Below, one piece after another: positions 1 through 7,876 of a stretch of DNA of 64,000 nt; position 1 is the stretch's first letter; every line of letters starts with the position of its first letter. The DNA lies in the NCBI GenBank assembly GCA_030587405.1, contig JAUQZD010000046.1, positions 1 to 64,000 on the forward strand. Direction: 5' to 3'. The DNA is from Candidatus Freyrarchaeum guaymasense (lineage in GTDB: Archaea; Asgardarchaeota; Jordarchaeia; Jordarchaeales; Freyrarchaeaceae). The position numbers and the translations under genes are program-made. The notes beneath the pieces were generated by a model. It was not told the DNA's origin, made no database searches, and saw only the letters and a program-made list of their open reading frames with translations.

Positions 1-5
1 GGTTT

Positions 6-329
6 ATGGATAAAATACTTCAAGCGTTAAATGTTCTCTGGACGTCAAGAACTGTAAATCCGATAGTTCATCCATTAGCCAAGAAGATCTATGGCCCACA
101 AATTGAAAGCTTGAGGGCAGTTGAGAAGGAGCTTGAGAAGGTTGAACCAAGCAGAATAATAGTCGACAGGGAGAAATGCAACCTGTGCGGGGTCTGTGTC
201 AAAGCGTGCAAAATTGGAAACATAGCCGTGAAAGGCGATAACCTGCTGATAGGAGATAACTGCCTTGGATGCCTCATCTGCGTAGAGTCATGTCCGGAGT
301 CAGCATTATCAATTAAAGTCGGCGGGTGA
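6..329 (+). CDS. 2x[4Fe-4S] ferredoxin-domain protein
   Basis: Small electron carrier or ferredoxin subunit of a larger redox complex. The 107-residue protein has two complete cluster motifs, C58/C61/C64/C68 and C86/C89/C92/C96, each closing with the usual C-terminal cysteine of a bacterial-type 2[4Fe-4S] ferredoxin. About 50 residues precede the first motif, more than in a free ferredoxin, which suggests a complex subunit. Only five bases lie upstream, so the start and the upstream operon cannot be judged. The partner enzyme is probably encoded before the window. It ends about 100 bp before the convergent CCA enzyme gene. Confidence 0.85.
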   Translation: MDKILQALNVLWTSRTVNPIVHPLAKKIYGPQIESLRAVEKELEKVEPSRIIVDREKCNLCGVCVKACKIGNIAVKGDNLLIGDNCLGCLICVESCPESALSIKVGG

Positions 330-433
330 AACCGCTATTTAACCAGAAGACGGGTGTAACCAGAAGACGAGTGGAAACAACCGTTAAAGCTTCGAATGCC
401 TAACTCATCAATTCAACTTATTTTTGGATGGAG

Positions 434-1840
434 CTAGGAGGGTAGCAGCCATTTAGGGCGCCCCAGAAGGGTTAAAGTGAAATGTTCTTGAAATGAGGGG
501 TTTTTAGAGTAGAATCTTAATATTTCATCGTCAGAGTATATGGTAAGTTTTTCAGCCGTTTTCTCTGCGATGTGTTTTCCCAGGCCTATATCTGGCTTAC
601 GGAGAACGTCCTTTAGGAGGGCTTCTGCGTCATCATATTTCCTCCCAACCTCCACGACCCACCTGTCCTTTTCCACCCTTGGACCGGAGATCGTTGAATG
701 AGACGTTAAGTGCTTTTTTAGGAATCGTGACTGGTGTGGCGTGGCAGGGGGAGGCCCAAGCTGCTTTTTCAGTCTTGGAAGACGCTTAGACTCAAGTTCA
801 ATGATGAAGGCTGTCTCGTCCTCCCCGCTCCACACATCCCTGTTTAACACCTTAAAGTCGTGTTGCTCCAAGACCTTCTCCACCGCCTGTATGGACCTGC
901 TTAGTTGCCCCCACAGGATGTCCGGAGGAAGCCTTGGAGTTGGGAAAACTATAAGAAGCATCGACGTCCCCCTTTCCCTAAGCGCCGAGGAGAGCTTTTC
1001 CGGAGGGTAGGAGGGTACTTTAGGAGGGAAGAAGAAGGCTTCTTTGGGTTCCTCGAGGAAGGCTTTAGCTGCAGCTCTGAACTCGTTGAATTTCTGCAGT
1101 GTTAGAGCCGCCGCTACGTTCCTCTTAGGGTCTATGGGGTCTACTACTATTAGAGGTGACTGGAAAATTTTGCGTGGTTTTTCATGGTCTTCATAGTGCT
1201 TAGCGGGGTCTATAACGTGTCCGGGCTTCCACTTGAGAGACTCGTTGAGAAGGCTTCCGAACGAACCATAGTGTATTATGAGGAGCTCACACAGATATCC
1301 CGAGAAGCCTCCAACCCTTATTTCTGCGCCGTATGCGCCTATTCCTTTCATAAATGCTTTGAGAAGGCGGATTTCTCCCTTCAACGTTTCATTTAACCTT
1401 TCCTTCACGTAGCGTGTGTGGAGGGGTGTCCGGTCAACGGAGGAGCGCATTTGGCTTGGATCCTCTATTTCGAAGCAAGGGACAAATTCAACGGTGAAAC
1501 CTTCTATGTTAGCTCTGAGGTAGGGGTGCTCGGCATACTGTTCCTCTCCCAACCCTCCAGTAGCTCTCCTCGCCAGTTTAAGGCCTAGTTCGCCTATCTC
1601 GTTGAAGCTGTAGCTTTGAGGGAAGACCATGAATATGTCTATGTCCTGGTTTCCTCTTATCCAAGTGTCTTTAGCGAGTGAGCCAACCAGCATCGGGGTT
1701 ATCTTCGCGTTTAGCTTCTCAGCCTCCTCTTGGAGGCGTCTAATCATCCTCTCCGCTATGGCTAAGGCCTTCGCTTTCTCCTCCGGTGACGGAGTTACCT
1801 TTTTTAGGACGTTCATGCATACTTCGTGAAAGCTAGCCAA
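434..1840 (-). CDS. cca: CCA-adding enzyme (archaeal class I tRNA nucleotidyltransferase)
   Basis: Adds or repairs the 3' CCA of tRNAs. The 468-residue length is typical of the archaeal class I enzyme. The polymerase-beta fold signature is clear: G53-S54 followed by the metal-binding D66-x-D68, with a third acidic residue expected in the EFVPCFEIED segment near residue 115. The gene is needed here because tRNA-His at 6.1 kb encodes no CCA, while tRNA-Ser at 59.1 kb does. It lies 15 bp downstream of thpR on the same strand, so the RNA-processing genes thpR and cca are probably co-transcribed. Confidence 0.95.
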   Translation of the reverse strand: MASFHEVCMNVLKKVTPSPEEKAKALAIAERMIRRLQEEAEKLNAKITPMLVGSLAKDTWIRGNQDIDIFMVFPQSYSFNEIGELGLKLARRATGGLGEEQYAEHPYLRANIEGFTVEFVPCFEIEDPSQMRSSVDRTPLHTRYVKERLNETLKGEIRLLKAFMKGIGAYGAEIRVGGFSGYLCELLIIHYGSFGSLLNESLKWKPGHVIDPAKHYEDHEKPRKIFQSPLIVVDPIDPKRNVAAALTLQKFNEFRAAAKAFLEEPKEAFFFPPKVPSYPPEKLSSALRERGTSMLLIVFPTPRLPPDILWGQLSRSIQAVEKVLEQHDFKVLNRDVWSGEDETAFIIELESKRLPRLKKQLGPPPATPHQSRFLKKHLTSHSTISGPRVEKDRWVVEVGRKYDDAEALLKDVLRKPDIGLGKHIAEKTAEKLTIYSDDEILRFYSKNPSFQEHFTLTLLGRPKWLLPS

Positions 1841-1855
1841 CGTGATGCCTCCATG

Positions 1856-2419
1856 CTAGGGTATGCTCCTAAGGGTCGTATATACGGGGCCCTTAGGAGT
1901 TAGCTGGCTTCTCTTAAGCTTAACGGAGTCAATTGCTATTTCCCCAAGTTCCAGTCCTTTCATCCTTGAAAGCAGAGATGCAAGCTTTTCACGGTTATGG
2001 ACGAACTTTACCCTAGCGATCGTCGCATGGGGGGTGAAGGGCCTACTTTCAGGCTTAAAGCCGAGGGGTTTCAGCTTCCGCTCTAACTCGTCAGCTATTG
2101 ATTTAAGGTTCTCGCTTCCTTTACGGGCGCCAATCCATATCACGTTTACACGGCGAATACTTGGAAAACAGCCGACGCCGCAAAGCTCTAATCTAAACGG
2201 CTCGAAGGGTATGGTCTTCATAACCTCGTAAACTTTATCCACCATTTCACTTGAGATCTCCCCTAGGAACTTTAGGGTGAAATGCACATTTTCAAGCTCG
2301 ACGAACTTGGCTTTAACTAGAGGGGAAAGGTCTTCCTGAACCTTTTTAATGGCATCCAGCACTTGAGGTGAGTCGACATCGACGGCTATGAAAGACCTAA
2401 CCTTCTCCAACTTGGACAT
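1856..2419 (-). CDS. thpR: RNA 2',3'-cyclic phosphodiesterase (2H family)
   Basis: 2H-superfamily phosphoesterase that opens RNA 2',3'-cyclic phosphates, historically called 2'-5' RNA ligase. Both catalytic HxT motifs are present, H46-x-T48 (HFTL) and H131-x-T133 (HATI), at the spacing expected for a family of about 180 residues. Its physiological substrate in archaea is not settled; cyclic-phosphate ends are produced by the splicing endonuclease, and an EndA-like gene lies 0.5 kb away. Its 5' end overlaps the upstream protease gene by 23 bp, indicating a shared transcript. Confidence 0.92.
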   Translation of the reverse strand: MSKLEKVRSFIAVDVDSPQVLDAIKKVQEDLSPLVKAKFVELENVHFTLKFLGEISSEMVDKVYEVMKTIPFEPFRLELCGVGCFPSIRRVNVIWIGARKGSENLKSIADELERKLKPLGFKPESRPFTPHATIARVKFVHNREKLASLLSRMKGLELGEIAIDSVKLKRSQLTPKGPVYTTLRSIP

Positions 2420-2921
2420 CTCCCACCTGTTTACTTAAAACATCTAGGAGGACCTTTTCAAGGATGGTTACGAGTGCTTCAAGAGACTCTTCAACTTCAG
2501 GGGATAACTTCTCGCCGAGGGCGCTCTTAGGCTGAACACCTACAAATATTACGTAGGCGTTGACCGTCTCCTGTAGGTACCTTGCAACCATGGAGAGGGG
2601 GGTGTGATGGGTTGAAAATGTTACTCCTCCTAAACTTGAGATGTCTGATGTTACCACCACGTCCCCGGGGCTACCGTTGAACTGGGCTGCATCCACGAAG
2701 ACTACGTGGCTGGGTTCAAAACGCCTTAAAACACCTGTAAAGTTTTCAGGCATGGTTCCTGCTTCCACCACCAGAACGTTGGCAAGTTTTAAGCGTTTAA
2801 GCCTTCTGGCAACTTCAAGCCCTACCCGGTCGTCACCCTTGAGCTCGCTTCCCACGCCTACAATAGCCACCTTGACCGCGCCGTCCAACAGCTTCTTGAG
2901 AGCCTTTATCAAGCCTAACAC
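2397..2921 (-). CDS. Hydrogenase maturation protease (HycI/HyaD family)
   Basis: Endopeptidase that trims the C-terminus of the NiFe-hydrogenase large subunit after nickel insertion. The N-terminal GVGSELKGDD signature (residues 22-31), the VFVDAA segment with D77, and the FSTHH segment with H105/H106 match the family fold and its nickel-sensing residues. The 174 residues fit the family. No hydrogenase structural gene is in this window, so the substrate lies elsewhere; the MvhD domain of the HdrA at 16 kb also points to a hydrogenase or another hydrogenase-like donor. It is divergent from the EndA gene, 49 bp away. Confidence 0.85.
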   Translation of the reverse strand: MLGLIKALKKLLDGAVKVAIVGVGSELKGDDRVGLEVARRLKRLKLANVLVVEAGTMPENFTGVLRRFEPSHVVFVDAAQFNGSPGDVVVTSDISSLGGVTFSTHHTPLSMVARYLQETVNAYVIFVGVQPKSALGEKLSPEVEESLEALVTILEKVLLDVLSKQVGDVQVGEG

Positions 2922-2970
2922 CCATAACTCCTTAACAAAGGAAACTTTAAAACCGTTTTTAACAAAGCTG

Positions 2971-3567
2971 ATGACGGTGGCAGAAATGGAGGAGAAAACA
3001 GAGGGAGAAAGTAGGGTTCAAGAGGAACTTAGAGAAGGGGAGGAAGAGGAGAAGGTTACCGGACTCTTAGTTGACGGCGATGTTGTGATCAACGAGAAAG
3101 ACGCCGAGAAAATACATGGGAAAGGCTACGGAGAGTACGAGGAAGACGGGAAACTTCACCTAGCACCCGTAGAAGCACTCCTCCTAGCAGAGAGGGGGAG
3201 ACTCGTGGTGCTGGATAGTGAAGGCAGGGAGCTCACATTTAAAGAATTAGCGAAGACCTTCACCCGGAAAGACCCTAAACTATGGACGCGGTACTTGGTT
3301 TACAGGGACCTGAGAAGCAGAGGGTATGTTGTTAAGCAAGGGTTCGGAGGGGGAATAGACTTCAGAGTTTACCCTAGAGGAAGTAAGGTCGGAGAGGAAG
3401 CTGCGAAAACGTTGATATACATAGTCACCGAGGGAAAACCGATAAACCTTAAGGAGCTAGACAGAGTAACCAAGCTCGCAGTAAGCATGAGGAAGAAGCT
3501 CACAATGGCGCTGATAAACAGGCAGGGTGACGTTGTATACTACAACGTGCTACAGATGACGTTTTAA
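2971..3567 (+). CDS. endA: tRNA-splicing endonuclease subunit, catalytic His missing
   Basis: EndA-fold protein of 198 residues with an acidic N-terminal extension (to about residue 28), the N-terminal mixed domain (LAPVEALLLAERG) and the nuclease domain (YRDLRSRGY, then FRVY). Of the Tyr-His-Lys triad, Y134 and K175/K176 are present. The histidine expected after the tyrosine (family pattern GEHSKYLVHV) is replaced by Glu in GEEAAKTLIY. This suggests a structural subunit of an alpha2-beta2 enzyme, with the catalytic subunit elsewhere. The start at 2971 lies about 25 bp after a TTTAAAA box, so the mRNA may be leaderless; ATG 2986 behind GGTGG is an alternative. Confidence 0.85.
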   Translation: MTVAEMEEKTEGESRVQEELREGEEEEKVTGLLVDGDVVINEKDAEKIHGKGYGEYEEDGKLHLAPVEALLLAERGRLVVLDSEGRELTFKELAKTFTRKDPKLWTRYLVYRDLRSRGYVVKQGFGGGIDFRVYPRGSKVGEEAAKTLIYIVTEGKPINLKELDRVTKLAVSMRKKLTMALINRQGDVVYYNVLQMTF

Positions 3568-3675
3568 GCCGGGTTGAGTAACAGGAAATAGATGTTCTCA
3601 TGATATTTTTATGTTACCTTCCGATTACACGCCTTTATTTCTACCAGTTTTCTTTGTGTAGAAGGGTGAAAGTGG

Positions 3676-3867
3676 ATGAAGGTGGAAGCTGAAGGGTTAG
3701 CTAATGACGATGTTAAGGCATTCCTGAGGGAGCTGCAGAGGGTTTACAGGGAGTACTTCAAGAGGAGAGAGCATAAGACAACCAATGACTTGATCATACT
3801 TAATAACTTAGCTGGCTCGATCAGGAAGCTTAGGTGGATGCTTCAGGAAGGCGGTGTGAAGCGTTAA
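3676..3867 (+). CDS. Small conserved-looking protein, unknown function
   Basis: A 63-residue, highly charged, probably all-helical protein with no motif I recognise. The start ATG is preceded by GGGTGAAAGTGG, a good Shine-Dalgarno site, which supports real translation. It contains no cysteine, no signal peptide and no membrane segment. The charged helix (many Arg, Lys, Glu) is compatible with a nucleic-acid or ribosome-associated role, but that is only a guess. It lies between endA and the convergent hdrB gene. Confidence 0.55.
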   Translation: MKVEAEGLANDDVKAFLRELQRVYREYFKRREHKTTNDLIILNNLAGSIRKLRWMLQEGGVKR

Positions 3868-3893
3868 GGACGTTAAGAAAGACGGGGAACGGG

Positions 3894-4766
3894 TTAGAAA
3901 AGTTTTTCCTCGAGGAATGGGCGTACGCTCGTCCGGTGGAAGGCTAAACCAAGCTCCTTATAGGTGAAGCCCAAGGCCAACCCTAACATTTCAGTATAGT
4001 AGAATATGGGAAGGGCGAAATCGTATCCTTTCCTTTTCAGCTCCAGTTGGCCGAAGTCATACTGCATGAAGCAGAATGGGCAGGCAACCACCATGCAGTC
4101 AGCTCCGGCTTTCGTAGCCGACTCAAGCTTCAACTTTATGTACGGGTAGAACTTAGCTCTGTCAATGTTGTTCATGGCTGCACCACAGCACAAGTCCTTG
4201 TAATTATAGTTTAAACTTTTAGGGCCTAGGGCTTCGACGAGTACATCTAGTTTTCGGGGGTTTTCAGGGTCGTCGAAGCCGAGGACCTCACTCGGCCTCA
4301 AAAGATGGCACCCGTAGTGGACTGCCACGTTGGCCTCTAAAGGATTCGCTATGAGGCTTTCTATCCTGCGTGGGCCAACCCTGTACAGGGCCTCAACTAT
4401 GTGGAGAACGTCGATGTCCCCCCTGAACTCCCTGTCGATGCGCTTTAACGCCTCGTTCACTTCCTCCATGAGGGCTGGGTCTCGCAACAGAATTTCTCTA
4501 GCTGTTTTTAAAGTTTCAAAGCAACCACTGCAGAGAGTTAGAATGTCCTTTCCTTCCTCTTCGGCCAGCGCTAAGTTTCTAGCAGCTAGGTAGAGCCAAG
4601 CCTTAAAACTGACCCCCTGAACACCAATCGGATCCGGGCAGCAGCTTGCCCCCTCAAGAGGCTCGTATTGGATGCCTAGGGCTTCGAGAACCATTCTTGA
4701 GGAGGCCTCGATGAAAGGAAGGCGGAAAGGGATGAGACATCCTAGAAATAGGGAGTAGTCATTCAC
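3894..4766 (-). CDS. hdrB: Heterodisulfide reductase subunit B-like (HdrB), copy 1
   Basis: Catalytic iron-sulfur subunit of an Hdr-type complex. Two CCG domains hold the non-cubane [4Fe-4S] clusters: domain 1 with CLIP near the N-terminus, GASCCPDP and CSGCFETLK; domain 2 with HYGCHLLRP, LCCGAAMNN and CPFCFMQYD. The 290 residues match HdrB. It overlaps the upstream hdrC by 8 bp, so the two are translated together. No hdrA adjoins this pair; it may use the HdrA at 16-18.4 kb, which has its own hdrCB. Whether the substrate is CoM-S-S-CoB or another disulfide cannot be told, since no methanogenesis gene is present. Confidence 0.92.
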   Translation of the reverse strand: MNDYSLFLGCLIPFRLPFIEASSRMVLEALGIQYEPLEGASCCPDPIGVQGVSFKAWLYLAARNLALAEEEGKDILTLCSGCFETLKTAREILLRDPALMEEVNEALKRIDREFRGDIDVLHIVEALYRVGPRRIESLIANPLEANVAVHYGCHLLRPSEVLGFDDPENPRKLDVLVEALGPKSLNYNYKDLCCGAAMNNIDRAKFYPYIKLKLESATKAGADCMVVACPFCFMQYDFGQLELKRKGYDFALPIFYYTEMLGLALGFTYKELGLAFHRTSVRPFLEEKLF

Positions 4767-5274
4767 CCTTCACGTTCCCCCCAAGCACGTTCACGAACTC
4801 TTTAAGCAAGGCTCTAACTTCATCTACATTGACAGAGGGGGGAGGAGGGAGAGATAGTGAAGCCCTTCTCTTCTCCACCGCTGAGGAAAGGCTTAACGTC
4901 CTGCCCGTCTTAAATATCTGCTTCACCTCTTCGACCACTCCCTCAGGGACGTCCCCCCGCTCCACAGCCAAGTTCTTAAAGAACGTGATAAGGTAGGATA
5001 CCTTAACGTTCATCGGGCATGCTTCCAAGCATGAGTGGCAGCTAAGACAGGACCAGACTCCGTCCTTAAACACGACCTCGTCTTCCAAGCCGAGGAGAGC
5101 GTCGCAGACTATACGTCTAGGACTAAAGCTTTCAACTACACGTGCCACCGGACACTTACTAGAGCAAAGCGAACACTGCATACAGTACTTAAGGGAGACA
5201 CCTCCCTCAGGGAAACAGGAGACGCGATGGCGAAAGGAGCTAATAGACTGCAGCTTCAAAGATGCCACCTCCAA
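4759..5274 (-). CDS. hdrC: Heterodisulfide reductase subunit C-like (HdrC), copy 1
   Basis: Electron-transfer subunit with two [4Fe-4S] motifs, C31/C34/C37/C41 and C76/C79/C82/C86, passing electrons from HdrA to HdrB. Its 171 residues are typical of soluble HdrC without a membrane cytochrome. It leads a two-gene hdrC-hdrB operon in the reverse direction. The upstream region to 5431 is AT-rich and shared with the divergent roadblock gene. The second HdrC in this window (19266-19799) has the same layout, so these are paralogues. Confidence 0.9.
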   Translation of the reverse strand: MEVASLKLQSISSFRHRVSCFPEGGVSLKYCMQCSLCSSKCPVARVVESFSPRRIVCDALLGLEDEVVFKDGVWSCLSCHSCLEACPMNVKVSYLITFFKNLAVERGDVPEGVVEEVKQIFKTGRTLSLSSAVEKRRASLSLPPPPSVNVDEVRALLKEFVNVLGGNVKGE

Positions 5275-5431
5275 AAGAAAAGAAAAGAGAATGCTTTAAA
5301 GTTTTTTCGAAGCATAATCTAAATCTAACGAAAGTATAGGTTAAAACCTGTGGGAATGCCTTTACTAGAAACTTTATATTCACGGAGAGAGTAGGGGAAC
5401 TAAACTAGTTTTCTGGAGGAATAGGGAGAAA

Positions 5432-5845
5432 ATGGTGATAGAAAGAACAGCCGAAGTAAGTCAAAAAGCCGTGGAAAGGATAAACAAACTTCTCAAAGAA
5501 GAAAACTACCCGGGAAACATAGACATACTGCTAATAGACCGGTTTGGAAACCTAGTAGCTCAAAGGATTAGGTACTCAGACATAGAGGAAGCCATGGAAA
5601 GCACATTTACGCTAATAGCAAGCTGCAACACAATATCGAAAACCTTTGCTCAAGGCGATGCCACTGAATGCATCATACGCGGGGAGAAAGGGTACATAAT
5701 AGCAGTTGAGGTAGAGCCAACTATCTTGGTAGCTGCGGGAATACCGGATAGGCAACTAGGCATAATGCTTCAAAGACTAAGAAGCACTGCTAAGAAGATA
5801 AAGAAAATAATAGAGGAAGACGCAATGGAAAAAGTTACCGTGTAA
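5432..5845 (+). CDS. Roadblock/LC7-domain protein
   Basis: A 137-residue single-domain protein of the roadblock/LC7 (MglB-like) fold: an N-terminal helix, the DILLIDRFGNLVAQ strand pair, a central helix, GYIIAVEVEPTILVAAG beta hairpin and a C-terminal helix rich in Lys. Such proteins dimerise and regulate small GTPases. A second roadblock gene lies in the GTPase/KaiC operon (38345-38704) and two Rab-like GTPases lie near 35-36 kb, so a partner is available in the genome. ATG 5432 has GGAGG and GGGAG upstream. The gene stands alone, divergent from hdrC. Confidence 0.82.
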   Translation: MVIERTAEVSQKAVERINKLLKEENYPGNIDILLIDRFGNLVAQRIRYSDIEEAMESTFTLIASCNTISKTFAQGDATECIIRGEKGYIIAVEVEPTILVAAGIPDRQLGIMLQRLRSTAKKIKKIIEEDAMEKVTV

Positions 5846-6060
5846 TCCAATTTAGACATTAAAACTTGGAAGTGCAAGCTTCACCACACACATTTTAATT
5901 CTTCCATAGCTAGATGGCAGGGCTTCCCCCCTTTTATCCTTCTGCGCAGCTTCCGCCTTTCTCCTCCTCTAAATGAAACGGCTTCCTTTTCATCGCTTAT
6001 CTTCTTAGTATTTCTTATTTCTAAAAAGGGAAACACTACGCAGTGATCTCCCTAGTAAAT

Positions 6061-6068
6061 TTTAAAAG
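6061..6068 (+). promoter_or_regulatory. TATA box of tRNA-His gene
   Basis: TTTAAAAG lies 26-33 bp upstream of the first tRNA base, the spacing expected for an archaeal TATA box. Confidence 0.6.
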
Positions 6069-6132
6069 TGTGTAGCGTTTTATTTTTCTTCGAGGTGCCG
6101 GTAGCTCAGCTTGGGAGAGCGCAGGACTGTGG

Positions 6133-6166
6133 ACTGGCAGGGGCAGGCAGTAAGTGGTAAAGCTGA
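6133..6166 (+). other. tRNA-His intron 1 (canonical 37/38)
   Basis: The 34 nt between G37 (6132) and A38 (6167) are absent from the mature cloverleaf; removal closes a 7-nt loop CTGTGGA on the 5-bp anticodon stem. I could not draw an ideal BHB motif for this one. CTGT (6127-6130) can pair with GCAG (6147-6150), but the outer helix then fails, so the folding is relaxed or more complex. The boundary could shift by one base. Confidence 0.75.
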
Positions 6167-6188
6167 ATCCTGAGGTCGCGGGTTCGAC

Positions 6189-6212
6189 ATGGAGGTTTAG
6201 CTTCCACGAAAG
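6189..6212 (+). other. tRNA-His intron 2 in the T-loop, ideal BHB
   Basis: The 24-nt insertion lies between positions 59 and 60. The BHB is complete: the T-stem GCGGG/CCCGC is the outer helix, TTCG (6183-6186) pairs with CGAA (6207-6210) as the 4-bp centre, ACA and AGT are the 3-nt bulges, and TGGAGG pairs with CTTCCA (one G-U) as the inner helix. Cutting between bulge bases 2 and 3 leaves the 7-nt T-loop TTCGACT. Confidence 0.88.
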
Positions 6213-6296
6213 TCCCGCCCGGCACCCTCATTTTGCTTTTTCACCCCTTTAACATCCAGGGAAACCGTTAAGATTTTATTCTTTCTCTTAGTAGGG

Positions 6297-7640
6297 TTGT
6301 CCCGGCTTACGGGGGTGTTTGGGTCGGTTAAGTATAGGGTTCCACGAGGCTTCAGAGATTTCCCCCCAGAGGTAGCCATACTTAGGAAAAAAGTCATAGA
6401 GATCGTCGAGGATGTCTTTGAAAGGTTTGGTTTTGACCCGATCGAGACGCCGGTCATCGAGTATTGGGAGACACTTAAGGGAAAGTATGGTGACGAGGTT
6501 GAGTCCAAGCTACTTTACAGGTTTCAGGATCCCTGGAGCGAGGAGTGGTTGGCTTTAAGATATGATTTAACCGTTCCGCTAGCGAGGTTTGTGGCGAGCC
6601 ACGCTCCCCCCCTACCCTTTAAAAGGTATCATATTGGGCGTGTTTGGAGGCATGAGAGGCCACAGAGGGGAAGGTACAGAGAGTTTTGGCAGTGTGACGC
6701 TGACATAGTAGGTTCACCTTACCCTGAAGCAGACGCGGAAGTCATCGATGTGATGTGTGAGGTAATGAAGGCCCTAAGCTATAAGCGTTTCAGGGTGAGA
6801 CTTAACGACAGGAGGATGCTTAGAGGGGTCTTCGAGGAGGAACTTAGAATATCAAAGTACGGGGACGAGAAAACCCTAGAAGTTTTCAGGGCAATAGACA
6901 AGCTTGACAAGATAGGAAGAGAAGGCGTCAGGGAGGAACTCCTGAGGACAGGGTTGAAAGGAGGTGAAGTCCAAAAAATAATGGAAACGGTGGAGGTTTC
7001 AGGAGAGCCGGAGGAAACCTTACAGTTCGTTGAGGAACGGTTCGGAGGAAACGAGAACATTAAGGCAGCGCTAAGCCACCTTTCAGGCATACTTGATAAC
7101 TTAACTCATAAGGGGAAGGTGACCGTGGATCTGAGCATGGTTAGGGGGCTGGACTACTATACGGGCCCCATCTTCGAAACCTACATTGAGGAGCCAAAGA
7201 TAGGGGCTCTGGCTGGGGGAGGACGCTACGATGACCTAATAGAAAGGTATGGTGGACCGAGAACGCCGTCAACAGGTGTAAGTATTGGAATAGAGAGGGT
7301 AATAGATGCAGGGCTTGAGCTCGGAATGTTCAGCCTTAACCAAAAAACGAAAACTAAAGTTTTTGTCGTTAATATGGGATTAGAGCAGCGAGGCTACGCC
7401 CGGAAAGTAGCTGAGGAAATTAGGAAAAGCGGATTAACAGTGCAGGTAGACCTTATGAGGAGAAGCTACAGGAAGCAGCTCGAGTACTGTGACAAGAAGG
7501 GAATACCATACTTAGTGTTTATAGGAGATAGGGAAACGCAAACGGAAACAGTAACTCTCTACATAAAGAGCACGGGGGAAAGATATGAGGAAATACCCCT
7601 CCAACAGGCGGTAGAAGTCATGCTAAGGAAGAGCCGCTAG
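6297..7640 (+). CDS. hisS: Histidyl-tRNA synthetase
   Basis: Class II synthetase that charges tRNA-His. Visible signatures: the N-terminal PRGFRDF, motif 2 around FKRYHIGRVWRHERPQRGR with the catalytic arginine, the HisRS-specific LVRGLDYYTGP (here MVRGLDYYTGP) and motif 3 GGGRYDDLI, followed by a C-terminal anticodon-binding domain of about 90 residues. Its 447 residues are full length. The open frame begins with TTG 6297; GTG 6315 is an alternative, as no strong Shine-Dalgarno site decides. It follows the tRNA-His gene, with a TTAAGATTTTATT box between, so it probably has its own promoter. Confidence 0.95.
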   Translation: MSRLTGVFGSVKYRVPRGFRDFPPEVAILRKKVIEIVEDVFERFGFDPIETPVIEYWETLKGKYGDEVESKLLYRFQDPWSEEWLALRYDLTVPLARFVASHAPPLPFKRYHIGRVWRHERPQRGRYREFWQCDADIVGSPYPEADAEVIDVMCEVMKALSYKRFRVRLNDRRMLRGVFEEELRISKYGDEKTLEVFRAIDKLDKIGREGVREELLRTGLKGGEVQKIMETVEVSGEPEETLQFVEERFGGNENIKAALSHLSGILDNLTHKGKVTVDLSMVRGLDYYTGPIFETYIEEPKIGALAGGGRYDDLIERYGGPRTPSTGVSIGIERVIDAGLELGMFSLNQKTKTKVFVVNMGLEQRGYARKVAEEIRKSGLTVQVDLMRRSYRKQLEYCDKKGIPYLVFIGDRETQTETVTLYIKSTGERYEEIPLQQAVEVMLRKSR

Positions 7641-7847
7641 CACGGAAACATCCTCCGACGGGAGAATCTGGAAAGCTGGCGAATCCACCTTTAATCCACC
7701 TTTAAGTAGACATTTCAACCTTGAGTCCTTCTTTGAAGGGTGAAAGGTTTTGGACATTGCTGGAGGCAGAGGTGAAGCAATAAATTTATTTATTTTTCAG
7801 TTGAAAGGGTGAAGCGGAGTCACCATTTGATATGCGCGGCGCAAAAG

Positions 7848-7857
7848 TTTAAAAAAT
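7848..7857 (+). promoter_or_regulatory. TATA box of the HdrD-like gene
   Basis: GTTTAAAAAA lies about 25 bp before ATG 7877, so the transcript is probably leaderless or nearly so. This argues against the upstream TTG at 7871 as the start. Confidence 0.5.
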
Positions 7858-7876
7858 AAACTAGAGATAATTGATC

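Larger units (their letters stand above)
6094..6226 (+). tRNA. tRNA-His(GTG) with two introns
   Basis: The acceptor GGTGCCGG (6094-6101) pairs with CCGGCACC (6219-6226), including the G-1:C73 pair that identifies tRNA-His. The D-arm is 6104-6120, the anticodon stem CAGGA (6122-6126) pairs with TCCTG (6168-6172), and the anticodon GTG is 6129-6131. Two insertions interrupt the fold, one after the anticodon and one inside the T-loop; without them the tRNA is 75 nt with G-1 and every standard arm. CCA is not encoded. hisS starts about 70 bp downstream, so charging enzyme and substrate RNA are neighbours. Confidence 0.92.
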
